Assembly (NCBI GenBank): GCA_902785075.1
Contig: CACZXN010000013.1
Location: 1-52,451 of the forward strand
DNA length: 52,451 nt
Source: an uncultured Bacteroidales bacterium
Lineage (GTDB): Bacteria > Bacteroidota > Bacteroidia > Bacteroidales > Bacteroidaceae
Direction of reading: 5' to 3'
Shown here: piece by piece, positions 1-8,487 of the stretch
Numbering within the stretch: position 1 is the stretch's first letter
Layout: every line of letters begins with the position of its first letter
Program-made: the position numbers and the translations under genes
Notes under the pieces: generated by a model
Seen by the model: only the letters and a program-made list of their open reading frames with translations
Databases searched by the model: none
What the model was told of the DNA's origin: nothing

Positions 1-308
1 GAGCTGTAGAAGAAAGACAGGAGGGCTTTGGCTCTCCTTTCTTTAATGTATCATTAATTATTTGGGGGAGTAAACAAGTTTCGCTGAGGAATTAGGGGAG
101 GGTTCTCTTCGAATAAGCGTGGGTTATGCTCGGATAATGCTGGGTTATTGGAACGGGGAAAAAATGAAGTTTTTTGCGCTTTTTCTCAAGACCTAACATA
201 GAAAACACATAAGCCACTCTCTACCATAGACTTACAAGAGGAAAACGCGCAAAAAGACCTAACTAAGACCTAACTAAGACCTAACTAAGAGGTAACTAAG
301 ACCTAACA
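1..308 (+). repeat. Long repeat module A, left copy (inverted relative to 40180-40486)
   Basis: Read forward, this stretch matches the reverse complement of 40486-40180. The first 105 bases or so match with about one mismatch (gctgagg here, gcggagg there); similarity then continues with scattered differences through the 11-bp repeat array. It includes the palindromic part ggagggctttggctctcc and ends in direct 11-mers. No ORF with coding character was found. The window starts at the first matching base, so the element may extend further left. It could be an intergenic repeat family or one arm of an inversion-prone pair. Confidence 0.85.
254..308 (+). repeat. Five 11-bp direct repeats (AAGACCTAACT type)
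   Basis: Five exact-period units start at 254, 265, 276, 287 and 298: three AAGACCTAACT, one AAGAGGTAACT and one AAGACCTAACA. The same unit occurs in reverse orientation at 522-554 and 40193-40236. The units vary mainly at CC versus GG in the middle. There is no unique spacer, so this is not a CRISPR array. Confidence 0.9.
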
Positions 309-320
309 TGAATTTACGAT

Positions 321-500
321 TTTCTTAGCCCCAACGGGGCGAAATAATTTAGGATAGGGCGGAAGCCCTATTTCGTTTTTAATCACCCCACCCATCGCCC
401 TAAAGGGGCGAAATATTATGTCTTTCCGATAGGGTTGACACCCTATCCTTTGTTATGTCACCCCTACGGGGTTTCTAAGTTCCCTCGTCCTCCCCCTAGA
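321..500 (+). repeat. Repeat module B, copy 1 (direct copy at 39916-40094)
   Basis: About 180 bases nearly identical, in the same orientation, to 39916-40094. It is a chain of small palindromes: ccccaacgggg, atagggcggaagccctat, atagggttgacaccctat and cccctacgggg. Sequences of this form are common between genes in Bacteroidales and are sometimes mis-called as small ORFs. The hairpin pairs resemble REP-type elements, but no RAYT transposase is visible in the window. Confidence 0.85.
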
Positions 501-521
501 GAGTTAGAGGGGGTCTGTTCT

Positions 522-554
522 AGTTACCTCTTAGTTAGGTCTTAGTTACCTCTT
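522..554 (-). repeat. Three reverse-oriented 11-bp repeats
   Basis: Units AGTTACCTCTT, AGTTAGGTCTT and AGTTACCTCTT lie at 522, 533 and 544. They are the reverse complement of the 254-308 units, so module B at this locus is flanked by converging 11-mer arrays. Confidence 0.85.
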
Positions 555-691
555 TGGAGACTCAAAAACACGACCACAAGTATCTGCAAAGCTATTTTTA
601 GGGCATTTTATGTTAGGTCTTTGCAAATTTCATATTATTCTGCATTTTTCATCGAATCTTACTAGGAATTTGGCACACCGTATGTCGAAAC

Positions 692-752
692 GGTCCCACA
701 CTGGGACTGTATCGTTCCCATATTGGGACTGAAGTGGTCCCATACTGGGACT
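692..752. repeat. Three 22-bp-period palindromic repeats (GTCCCA-TGGGAC)
   Basis: Three 17-bp units at 692-708, 714-730 and 736-752 each carry a dyad of the form tCCCA-nnn-TGGGA, with 5-bp spacers. The 22-bp period puts successive dyads about two helical turns apart, as expected for a cooperative operator or a repeat-mediated fold. They sit about 200 bases upstream of the promoter at 942-973. No binding protein can be named. Confidence 0.8.
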
Positions 753-941
753 CAAGAGAAAAGACACACTCCTCAGTCATTTCATGACGCAAGTACACTT
801 CGTTTCACTCCTTTGGGAAGATAAACCTTCCGTTGCCGCAAACTGAGCTACGATTTCGCTCGGTTCCCTATCTTAGGGGAGCGGCAAATAAGGGCTTTCT
901 GGAGCTATTCGAGCGAAATGGCTGAATAAATTCTTTATTTC
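753..941. other. Non-coding stretch with one palindrome
   Basis: No convincing ORF or RNA gene is seen. A palindrome around 867-882 (CCCTATCTTAGGGG core) also occurs as tcccctaagatagggga near 40125-40141, so this too is part of the intergenic repeat family shared by the two non-coding ends. Confidence 0.5.
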
Positions 942-973
942 TTTGGTGGTATCATTTTTTGTTCGTACCTTTG
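942..973 (+). promoter_or_regulatory. Bacteroidota-type promoter for the YfhO-type gene
   Basis: TTTG at 942-945, then 20 bp, then TAccTTTG at 966-973 match the Bacteroidota primary sigma consensus. Transcription would start near 980, so the upstream in-frame codon at 943 cannot be the translation start. Confidence 0.75.
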
Positions 974-1002
974 CCACAATAAATGAAAGAGAAGGGGTTG
1001 TC

Positions 1003-3729
1003 ATGAATGCGCTCCTTCTGAAAAATATAAACGATATGAAAGGTTTGAAGAATATTTTAGCAGAGGCATTTTGGATTGTCTTGTTTGCTGTAATTGCTTT
1101 GGTGTATTTCTATCCTGCCGACTTCGACGGAAGACGACTGACACGTCATGATAATGGTGCGGCTGATGGGTTGGGAGTGGAAATCAACCAGTATCGTGAT
1201 AATCATGACGGGGAAACTCCTCGCTGGACGAACAGCGTGTTTGGAGGTATGCCTACCTATCAGATTGCTCCTTCGTACGACTCTACGAAGAAGATGTCGT
1301 TCATCGAGAAGGCCTACCATCTGTGGCTGCCCGACTATGTGTTCTATATCTTTATCTCGATGTTAGGATTCTACATCTTGCTGCGAGCATTCGATTTCCG
1401 CAGGTGGATGGCAGCATTGGGTGCTATTGTCTGGGCGTTTTCAAGCTATTTCTTCATTATCATCGCTGCGGGACATATCTGGAAGGTGCTTACGCTGGCT
1501 TACATTCCTCCAACCATCGCAGGTATTGTTCTCTGCTATCGTCGTCGCTACCTGTTAGGATGTGCTGTGACTGCGTTGTTTGCTTCGTTGCAGATTACTA
1601 GCAATCATGTCCAGATGTCGTATTATTTCCTCATTCCTGAGATACTCATTGTGATTGCATTCCTCATCGATAGCCTCATGCCGAAGAAGGAGCAGGTGGT
1701 GGAGGAACCAGTGAGGGAGCCTTCGTGGTGGGAGCTCTTCATCAGCCGCTTCAAGAAGCAGCATAGGAAGACGCCTGCAGATAAGCCGCTCGACTTCAAG
1801 GCTTGGCTGAAAGGCTCCGCAGCAGTGCTCATCGCTGCTGTGCTGGCTATCGGCTTGAATGCCTCGAACCTATACCATACCTACGAATATGCGAAGGATA
1901 CGATGCGTGGAAAGAGCGAACTGGTGAAGGCACAGAAGGTGGATGACCAGACGGATAGTGGATTGGAGCGTAGCTACATCACCGCTTGGAGCTATGGTGT
2001 GGGCGAGACGTGGACCTTCCTCATCCCTGACCTGATGGGTGGAGCCAGTGTGCCTTTGAGCGAGAATCCTACAGCAATGAAGAAGGCTGATCCTACGTTT
2101 GCCAACGCAGGCATCTATAAGGGAATGCCGCAATACTGGGGTGAGCAGCCTGGCACCAGCGGACCTGTCTATCTAGGTGCTTTGGTGTGTATGCTATTTG
2201 TGCTTGCCCTTATTGTCATCCCGAACAAAAGTCCGATGAAATGGGCTCTTATCATAGCAACCATCCTGTCTGTTCTGCTCTCATGGGGAAAGAACTTCAT
2301 GGGATTCACCGATTTCTTCATCGATTACATTCCTATGTATTCAAAGTTCAGGACCGTCAGTTCGATACTCGTAGTAGCCGAATTCACCGTTCCTTTGCTG
2401 GCGATGCTGGGTTTGAAGCGGTTCGTTGAACTGAGTGCAGAGAAGGAAACGCGTGGTAAGATGGTGCGAGCGCTGTTTATCAGTACGATTATCACAGTTG
2501 TCATTTGTGCTGCCTTCGCTTTAGGTCATTCAACCATTCTGGGCGAATGCATCAGCAGTTCGGATCGTAGCAGCATCGACGAATACGTCAAAATGGGTTA
2601 TTTCGATCAGGGCACAGGTCAGCGTATCCTTGCCAGCATGGCTACGATGCGAGCAGCCATGTTGTCAGCAGATGCTTGGCGTTCGGGATTCATCATCCTG
2701 CTGGGTGGATTCTTCCTGTTCCGTATCGGACGTGGTAAGCGTTCCACTCTCTTTATCCCTAACTACGTGTGGATTATCGCAATCTGTCTGGTCGATATGT
2801 GGATGGTGAACAAGCGCTACCTCAACGATCAGATGTTTGAGACACCACGTACCGCTGAAGCCGTTCAGAAGACAGATGTTGACAACTACATACTGGGCAA
2901 GTCGGGCGAAGGACGCAACTATCGTGTACTCAACTATGCAGTCAGCACCTTCAACGATAATACGACCTCATTCTTCTATAGTAGTGTGGGAGGTTATCAC
3001 GCAGCTAAGTTGCGTAGGTATCAGGAGGTCATCGAAGAGCATATCGTACAAGAGATGCCTAAGGTTTATGACGTCATTCAATCCTCACCACTTGACACTA
3101 CAGCCGTATCAGGAGGTCTTGGCTATCCTGTGTACGACTTTGCTAATTCGACGGTAAATGTTGACTCGCTGTTGCCTGTCATCAATATGCTCAACACACG
3201 TTGGTTCATACTGAAGGGTCAGAATGATGTGCGTATCCCAATCGAGAACAATACTGCATTCGGCAATGCTTGGTTTGTGGATGAGGTGCAACTTGCCAAT
3301 AATGCCAATGAGGAATTAGCAGCATTACATACTGTGAACCCTCGCCACGTGGCTGTTGTTGACAAGCAGTTTACTGACATCGTGAAGGCTCCTACTGCTC
3401 CATCCGACTCTACCTGCAGCATCAAGCAGACACGCCTCACTTGCGATGAGGTGGATTATGAGGTAGATTCGAAGAATGGGGGATTGGTTGTCTTCTCTGA
3501 GATATACTATCCTGGATGGAGCGCAACCATCGATGGTAAGGAGGCTTCAATCGGTCGAGCTGACTACATCCTTCGTTGCATGAACGTACCAGCAGGAAAG
3601 CATACTATCCACATGGAGTTCCGTCCTCAAACGGTAGAGCAGACGGAGACGATTGCAAACATCAGTTTCTATGTGCTGATTGTCATTCTTATCATCGCAC
3701 TATTGTTTGGTAGAAAGAAATCGGAATAA
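1003..3729 (+). CDS. YfhO-family polytopic membrane protein
   Basis: An inner-membrane protein of about 908 residues with many hydrophobic segments, starting with one directly after the N-terminus (AFWIVLFAVIALVYFY), and a soluble C-terminal beta domain carrying YYPGWSATIDG and PAGKHTIHMEF, typical of YfhO. YfhO proteins resemble GT-C glycosyltransferases and are linked to glycosylation of envelope polymers in Gram-positives; the substrate in Bacteroidales is not established. The start at 1003 is preceded by a purine-rich gaagggg; 1036 (MKGLKN) is an alternative that matches many homologue starts. The promoter at 942-973 lies just upstream, and msrA follows after 2 bp, probably in the same transcript. 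Confidence 0.85.
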   Translation: MNALLLKNINDMKGLKNILAEAFWIVLFAVIALVYFYPADFDGRRLTRHDNGAADGLGVEINQYRDNHDGETPRWTNSVFGGMPTYQIAPSYDSTKKMSFIEKAYHLWLPDYVFYIFISMLGFYILLRAFDFRRWMAALGAIVWAFSSYFFIIIAAGHIWKVLTLAYIPPTIAGIVLCYRRRYLLGCAVTALFASLQITSNHVQMSYYFLIPEILIVIAFLIDSLMPKKEQVVEEPVREPSWWELFISRFKKQHRKTPADKPLDFKAWLKGSAAVLIAAVLAIGLNASNLYHTYEYAKDTMRGKSELVKAQKVDDQTDSGLERSYITAWSYGVGETWTFLIPDLMGGASVPLSENPTAMKKADPTFANAGIYKGMPQYWGEQPGTSGPVYLGALVCMLFVLALIVIPNKSPMKWALIIATILSVLLSWGKNFMGFTDFFIDYIPMYSKFRTVSSILVVAEFTVPLLAMLGLKRFVELSAEKETRGKMVRALFISTIITVVICAAFALGHSTILGECISSSDRSSIDEYVKMGYFDQGTGQRILASMATMRAAMLSADAWRSGFIILLGGFFLFRIGRGKRSTLFIPNYVWIIAICLVDMWMVNKRYLNDQMFETPRTAEAVQKTDVDNYILGKSGEGRNYRVLNYAVSTFNDNTTSFFYSSVGGYHAAKLRRYQEVIEEHIVQEMPKVYDVIQSSPLDTTAVSGGLGYPVYDFANSTVNVDSLLPVINMLNTRWFILKGQNDVRIPIENNTAFGNAWFVDEVQLANNANEELAALHTVNPRHVAVVDKQFTDIVKAPTAPSDSTCSIKQTRLTCDEVDYEVDSKNGGLVVFSEIYYPGWSATIDGKEASIGRADYILRCMNVPAGKHTIHMEFRPQTVEQTETIANISFYVLIVILIIALLFGRKKSE

Positions 3730-3731
3730 TC

Positions 3732-4244
3732 ATGAAAGAGATCTATTTAGCAGGTGGTTGTTTCTGGGGAACAGAACACTTCTTCAAGCAGATTCGGGGC
3801 GTGATAGAGACAGAAGTGGGATTTGCTAACGGGCATACTGAGAACCCAACCTATCAGGAGGTTTATACAGACAAAACCGGCTTTGCTGAAACGGTACTTG
3901 TCAAGTACAACCCTGACGTGGTAAGCCTTGAGTTCCTGTTGCAGATGTACTTCGTAGCGATTGACCCTACGAGCCTTAACAAGCAAGGGCATGATGAGGG
4001 TACCCGCTATCGTACAGGAATCTATTATACTGATTCGTCGGATTTAGCTATTATTAATAAGGTGTACGAAGCTGAGCAGCAGAAATATGCGCAGCCCTTT
4101 GCTGTAGAACGACTACCCTTGGAGAATTACTATCCAGCTGAAGACTACCATCAGGATTATCTCGACAAGAACCCCGACGGTTATTGTCATCTGCCTCTGG
4201 AGTTGTTTGAGTTTGCAAGGAAAGCCAACCCAGAAGGGAAGTAA
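3732..4244 (+). CDS. msrA: Peptide methionine-S-sulfoxide reductase A
   Basis: Reduces methionine S-sulfoxide in proteins back to methionine. The protein is 170 residues, normal for a single-domain MsrA. The catalytic cysteine lies in GGCFWGTEHFF near residue 10, followed by EVYTDKTGFAETV and the family motif GTRYRTGIYY; the C-terminal AEDYHQDYL is also characteristic. No MsrB domain is fused. It starts 2 bp after the YfhO-type gene, so the two are probably cotranscribed. Confidence 0.95.
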   Translation: MKEIYLAGGCFWGTEHFFKQIRGVIETEVGFANGHTENPTYQEVYTDKTGFAETVLVKYNPDVVSLEFLLQMYFVAIDPTSLNKQGHDEGTRYRTGIYYTDSSDLAIINKVYEAEQQKYAQPFAVERLPLENYYPAEDYHQDYLDKNPDGYCHLPLELFEFARKANPEGK

Positions 4245-4261
4245 CTTTAGGGCTAAGAGCT

Positions 4262-4330
4262 AAGATGGTTCAAAGTTCAAGAACTGTAAACTTTAAACTA
4301 TCAACTCTAAACTCTAAACTATCAACTGTC
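4262..4330. repeat. Short intergenic repeats of the ttgaac/aactctaaact type
   Basis: Low-complexity runs such as ggttcaaagttcaag and tandem aactctaaact / aactatcaact. Related runs occur at 12310-12340, 25709-25745, 40490-40545 and 44400-44450, all next to gene ends. Confidence 0.6.
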
Positions 4331-4450
4331 TTCGGTGCACCTAATAGAATATAAAAAGGCTTTGGATAGATAGTTGAGAATCTATATCGCCCCTTTGTGC
4401 CAGTTTCCAATCATTCAGTCTTCAATTCTTTGTGTTTTTCAGAATTATAG

Positions 4451-4482
4451 TTTGGTGGTTTCCTCTGAAATGTATATCTTTG
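4451..4482 (+). promoter_or_regulatory. Promoter copy related to that of the TPR/HTH regulator
   Basis: TTTG at 4451-4454, 20 bp, TATCTTTG at 4475-4482. The whole stretch, from gtttggtggtttcctc to actgatatg, closely matches the minus-strand promoter region 52285-52243 of the regulator at the right end. It now drives only a broken reading frame, and may serve the ECF operon downstream. Confidence 0.7.
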
Positions 4483-4490
4483 TGACTGAT

Positions 4491-4578
4491 ATGAGGAAAT
4501 GTACGCTACTTATTGGTAGTGATGGGAATCCTCACAGCATGTGAAAGAGTGTGGAACGACCAATTAGCAATGTTCTAA
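4491..4578 (+). pseudogene. Remnant start of a lipoprotein, probably a TPR/HTH regulator paralogue
   Basis: ATG at 4491 begins MRKCTLLIG. A shift into the frame beginning GTG ATG at 4519 gives VMGILTACERV, a lipobox (LTAC), and a stop follows at 4576-4578. The upstream 45 bases match the promoter and start region of the regulator gene at 52245, which also begins with a short lipoprotein signal. This is most simply a truncated, frameshifted relic of a paralogue. Beyond the signal peptide no similarity is visible, so the identity rests on the promoter match. Confidence 0.5.
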
Positions 4579-4620
4579 ATTGGTCGAACCCACGTTAACA
4601 TATAAAAAAGTGCTTAATTT

Positions 4621-4652
4621 GTGTGACGTTTGCAGCGTTTCTACGTATAATA
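4621..4652 (+). promoter_or_regulatory. Candidate ECF-type autoregulatory promoter
   Basis: The stretch gtgtgacgtttgcagcg then ctacgtata has the general shape of an ECF promoter (conserved -35 with an AAC/GAC core, about 16 bp, then CGT at -10). It lies about 95 bases upstream of the sigma gene, where autoregulation is common. No second copy was found to compare, so this is weak. Confidence 0.25.
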
Positions 4653-4743
4653 GGTGAAGAGCAGAAAAATGCGATTAAGCTGAACATAATGTCAAGTTTG
4701 CTTGAACATTATTGAGGCGTAGCATTTGCGCAAAAGCGAAATA

Positions 4744-5301
4744 ATGCAGTATACTGATAGTGACATATTGAATGCGTTGAAACGTGGGGAACGGTTCGGT
4801 TACGAGGCTTTGGTGGCTCGCTACGGACAGATGGTGTTCACGATAATCGTGAGGATCATCGCCGATGAGGCTCGTGCTGAGGAACTGACTCAGGACACTT
4901 TCATCAGGGTGTTCGAGACAATCGGTCGCTATGATGCCCAACGAACATCCTTGTCAACCTGGCTTTGCCGCATTGCCTACCAATTGGCGATAGATGAACT
5001 GCGCAGACGAAGGAAAGACCCATTATGGTATGGGGAGGATTTGGATGAGTCTGTGGGAGTGGATGACGATTACTGGATAGATGCCGTGAACCGCGAGGCG
5101 ATGCTCACCCAGCTCGAAGCAGCAGTCAGTCAGCTGTCAGTAGAGGAGCAGAATCTGCTGTTGATGCATTACAAGGAGCACCTCACGTTGCACGACATTG
5201 CTTTTATCATCGGTGAGAAAGACTCGACTGTGAGAATGAGGATGAAGAGAATACGAAAGAAACTATATGATATTATGATTAAAGGGAATAAAAATGGATA
5301 A
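4744..5301 (+). CDS. RNA polymerase ECF-subfamily sigma factor
   Basis: A 185-residue sigma-70 family protein with region 2 at about residues 20-90 (AEELTQDTFIRVFE, LSTWLCRIAYQLAIDELRR) and region 4 at about 130-178 (LSVEEQNLLLMHYKEHLTL, then a helix-turn-helix ending RMRMKRIRKKL). It would direct RNA polymerase to a small regulon, often including its own operon. I chose the ATG at 4744; the in-frame TTG at 4726 is less likely. Its end overlaps the next gene by 8 bp, suggesting translational coupling with the probable anti-sigma protein. Confidence 0.9.
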   Translation: MQYTDSDILNALKRGERFGYEALVARYGQMVFTIIVRIIADEARAEELTQDTFIRVFETIGRYDAQRTSLSTWLCRIAYQLAIDELRRRRKDPLWYGEDLDESVGVDDDYWIDAVNREAMLTQLEAAVSQLSVEEQNLLLMHYKEHLTLHDIAFIIGEKDSTVRMRMKRIRKKLYDIMIKGNKNG

Positions 5302-5947
5302 AGGAAACAAAGAAACCATACGGCTTGATGATGCCTTAAAAGAAGTATTCGCTAAGCAGGCAGAGCACGCTCCACAGTTGCCTGCCGACTTCTCGCAGCG
5401 GGTAGCTGATGCAATGCAGACGAGAAGACGCAAGACCCGTCTGCGCACCATCGTTGGGTGGAGCACCCTTGGTGCTGTTGCAGCAACCCTATTGCTGGCA
5501 TTCTTCCTTCTTCGAAAGCCGGTCAGCCCTGTGGATAAGCAGATAGCTGACATACCTACAGTGGCGCCTTCAACTCCTATTCTTTCTGACACCACTATCT
5601 TCGAGCCATTGTATAAGCAAACAGCTCAGTTCTCTACCTCTATTCCAGATTCGCCTTATAAAGAAAGAAAAGCTGAGAACTTATTCATAAACGGGTATCC
5701 TCTTATTTCTCCCCATAAAGGGGGAGACAGAGGAAGTCTTTATTCTAAGCTGGCTCCAGGAGTATATATCGAGATTGATGAAGAAGGCGATACCGTCTAT
5801 GTGGTAATTAGCAGTAAGAACGCACCTACTCCTCCTAAGTCCCTCCTTCCTGAGGTGAATATTGCAGAGCGGATGAAGCAGGCAGAGGAATTCGGTAAGC
5901 ATCTCCGGCAGGAATTCGACAGTATTCATTTTGCGCTTAATAAATAA
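5294..5947 (+). CDS. Probable membrane anti-sigma protein
   Basis: A 217-residue protein: a cytosolic N-terminus of about 50 residues (KQAEHAPQLPADFSQRV), one membrane helix after RRRKTRLRT (about residues 54-75), then an extracytoplasmic tail. This topology, plus an 8-bp overlap with the ECF sigma gene, fits a single-pass anti-sigma factor holding the sigma factor at the membrane. No zinc-binding HxxxCxxC motif is present. Residues about 135-150 (PLISPHKGGDRGS) look like translation of an inserted short repeat (see findings). The role is inferred from position and topology. Confidence 0.6.
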   Translation: MDKGNKETIRLDDALKEVFAKQAEHAPQLPADFSQRVADAMQTRRRKTRLRTIVGWSTLGAVAATLLLAFFLLRKPVSPVDKQIADIPTVAPSTPILSDTTIFEPLYKQTAQFSTSIPDSPYKERKAENLFINGYPLISPHKGGDRGSLYSKLAPGVYIEIDEEGDTVYVVISSKNAPTPPKSLLPEVNIAERMKQAEEFGKHLRQEFDSIHFALNK

Positions 5948-5979
5948 TTTCATCTCTTCATAATAATATAATAAGGTGT

Positions 5980-6954
5980 ATGAAACGAAAAGGATTAATA
6001 GTTTTCTTCACGCTTTATTTCGCTCTCTTTTTAGGGAGAGTCGGAGGAGGCTCTACATTGTATGCACAGGCAAAACTCTATGATGTGGCAGTCGAGTTGA
6101 TGAAGAATTATCCGAAAGATTGGGAAGGTTTCAATTCTGGCGGCCTGTCTTTCGAAGTTGTGGTTCCTCTCAATAAGGTGCGCCCATCGCTGATTGACAG
6201 CATTGAGGTTGCATTTGCCTGCGAGACGGCAAAGGCCGATTACACCAGTGTGGTGCGAAAGCAAGATGTGGGTAGGCCTTACCTCTCCTATGTTGTCGGA
6301 TGGGAATATAATGGTGATTTCAATACGAACAGACTTGGCCATGAATTTCCTTATATGGGCAGTTATGGTGTGTTCGATACGTTGGACGATACGCTGAGAG
6401 TGCAGATGTATATCAGCCATCACTCAACGCATACTCCGATGAAAAGCGATTCGAAACCTCGCCTGACAGGTATTAAAGGTGTTGACGAACTGTTCGACCG
6501 ACTTTTGCAAACCTATCCTACGAAGAAGCGGAAAGTGGAGTTTGTAGAAGGCAGTCGTGTTGACAATGCTGCAGGTTATGACTATACAATTGATTGTAAT
6601 GCTGATAGTGTGTATGCCGAAATATACAAATACATGATTTGGCATTTCTGTGAACATTTTACTGACCATGCAAATTTCATTCATTCCCCTAAAGAGTATG
6701 GTGGAAGAATAAAGATAAAGCATCACGAAGGTGGTACGCGCTGGATGGAGATATTTGTGTATCAAGATAAACTGCGTTGGTTGGATATTAGAGGCACGTT
6801 GGCTTCTGAGACACCATTCAATTGGCCTGAGCGCATGAAGCGGAAGAATATCTTCTCATCCAAGTATGTCTATCCTACAAAGTGGATGGAGTCACAAATG
6901 TTTCCCTCTGGGAAGAAAATCAGAGTAAGGGGCTACGATTATGGAATAAAATAG
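5980..6954 (+). CDS. Secreted protein, paralogue 1 of the array
   Basis: A 324-residue protein with a signal peptide (hydrophobic from residue 6, ending near YAQA). It shares with the next three genes a VRPSLIDSIEVAFACE-like segment (about 69-84) and a CNADSV segment (about 205-210). I recognise no named domain. It starts 32 bp after the probable anti-sigma gene in the same direction, so it is probably part of the sigma operon. Possible roles are an envelope or periplasmic sensor or effector; nothing in the sequence decides this. Confidence 0.7.
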   Translation: MKRKGLIVFFTLYFALFLGRVGGGSTLYAQAKLYDVAVELMKNYPKDWEGFNSGGLSFEVVVPLNKVRPSLIDSIEVAFACETAKADYTSVVRKQDVGRPYLSYVVGWEYNGDFNTNRLGHEFPYMGSYGVFDTLDDTLRVQMYISHHSTHTPMKSDSKPRLTGIKGVDELFDRLLQTYPTKKRKVEFVEGSRVDNAAGYDYTIDCNADSVYAEIYKYMIWHFCEHFTDHANFIHSPKEYGGRIKIKHHEGGTRWMEIFVYQDKLRWLDIRGTLASETPFNWPERMKRKNIFSSKYVYPTKWMESQMFPSGKKIRVRGYDYGIK

Positions 6955-6963
6955 AACAGACCT

Positions 6964-8415
6964 ATGATACGAACAATCTTTATATCAATACTGATGATGG
7001 CAGTCAGTTCGTTGGCTGCACAGGACAAACAAAGACAAGTCGAAGCACAGCAGCGCCTGATGGATATAGCAAAGGAAGTGTGGAAGTGTTTCCCTACGGA
7101 ATGTGGTATCTTGGGAGACTTGAATAGGTTTGAGTATGCAACTAAAGTGCCGAAAGAGCGGTTCCGTCCTTCGTTGCTTGACAGTCTGAATGCGGCATTA
7201 GCCGAAGCGGTTCCGACTGCCACATACGCCAGTGTGATGAAGTGCGGCGAGAAGTATTTCGACGAAGATACCGTCTGCTATACACTTACTTGGGACAAAA
7301 TAGAGCCGAATCGGACCGCGTTGCAACTTTCGATAGATCATCATTATCTGCCTACTACAGCAGAGTATGCCTCTGAAAACGTTCTCATAAATTATAAGAC
7401 GGAGGTGTGTTTCGACAATTACAACGATTCTATTCTCCTGTCGTTGTGCTTGTATCGGAAAAAAGAACTAAAAGACCACTACGATATAGCAGGATTTGAG
7501 TCGCTGCTGGCGGATGTGAAGTCAAAGTATCCGTCAACTCATCAGAAGGTGAAGTTTCCAAGTGATTGGTTACCGACGTTGAAGGGGGAGAAGTACGTCA
7601 TTACCTGCAATGCCGATAGTGTGTTACAGGTGCTGAGCCAATATGCGATTCAAAACTACTGGTATGAGGACCGCCCGATGATAGCCATTGACTATGTACG
7701 CGAAAGCAACGATGAGGCCTTACAGCCACAGCAGCTTTGCTTGTATTTGTTCACTGCTGAGCATCGTGTCGGCGACCGAATGATTGAGCTTGTTGTATGT
7801 GACGGAAAGTTGCTGTTGTTGGATTTAGAGAACCTGCACGATTATAAGGGCATCGAGATATTTCCCGCGCCTCCGATGGGCTGGATTTCTAAACTTGAGC
7901 CTGAACTCTATCAGCGAGACCAGGAAGAACGGTTGGCACGTCTGAACGCCCCCAAGCCTACACCGCCCCAGCGGCCTACATACCTTTCGGATTGGGAGGA
8001 AGCCAAGCGCACAGAGTATTTGACACAGAAGGCAAAGGAGGTGATGCTCACTTTCGGTCCCGACTGGTATCAGGAACCCATGAAGGTGAATATATCCGAA
8101 CTGAAGGAATTTGATATTCACTTGATGGGTAAAGACGAAATAACAGAGCCGCTTTTCGGCCGCAAATACTACACCGTCACCTTCCGCTACGACCGCAAGA
8201 AAGAGCCTGACTGGACTTATGCCGCCGAGGTCGATATATGGGAAGACGATGGAGAACCTTGGAGCATTATGTTTGGCAATAATTGGGGAAACAATTTCTT
8301 ATCTCGTTCCTATAAACAATGTATAGAAGAAGGAGTGAAAGACGAATATCTCCATCAGTACGAAGACTTGGGAGAGATATACAAGGAGATACAGGACCGG
8401 ATACTTGGACGTTGA
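6964..8415 (+). CDS. Secreted protein, paralogue 2 (full length, two-part)
   Basis: A 483-residue protein with a signal peptide cut near SLAAQ. The N-terminal part (about 20-320) matches paralogue 4 closely: RLMDIAKEVWKCFPTEC, RPSLLDSLNAALAEAVPTA, CNADSVLQVLSQYA and NYWYEDRPMIAIDY. A proline-rich linker near 330-345 leads to a C-terminal domain (about 350-483) with LFGRKYYTVTFRY and YAAEVDIWEDDGEPW. The second domain also survives as a detached fragment at 12039-12311. It starts 9 bp after paralogue 1. The function is unknown. Confidence 0.75.
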   Translation: MIRTIFISILMMAVSSLAAQDKQRQVEAQQRLMDIAKEVWKCFPTECGILGDLNRFEYATKVPKERFRPSLLDSLNAALAEAVPTATYASVMKCGEKYFDEDTVCYTLTWDKIEPNRTALQLSIDHHYLPTTAEYASENVLINYKTEVCFDNYNDSILLSLCLYRKKELKDHYDIAGFESLLADVKSKYPSTHQKVKFPSDWLPTLKGEKYVITCNADSVLQVLSQYAIQNYWYEDRPMIAIDYVRESNDEALQPQQLCLYLFTAEHRVGDRMIELVVCDGKLLLLDLENLHDYKGIEIFPAPPMGWISKLEPELYQRDQEERLARLNAPKPTPPQRPTYLSDWEEAKRTEYLTQKAKEVMLTFGPDWYQEPMKVNISELKEFDIHLMGKDEITEPLFGRKYYTVTFRYDRKKEPDWTYAAEVDIWEDDGEPWSIMFGNNWGNNFLSRSYKQCIEEGVKDEYLHQYEDLGEIYKEIQDRILGR

Positions 8416-8487
8416 AACCTTCTGGGTGAAAGGAAAAATTCTTCAGGGAGAAAAGAAAATTTATAACGTGATATAAAAAGGAATGAT

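Noticed and set aside
1-500. Insertion sequence or transposon ends
   Set aside because: No transposase gene, target-site duplication or defined terminal repeats were found; palindrome-rich intergenic repeats explain the sequence better.
943-1002. Upstream extension of the YfhO-type gene to 943
   Set aside because: The -7 promoter element (966-973) lies inside this stretch, so it would not be transcribed.
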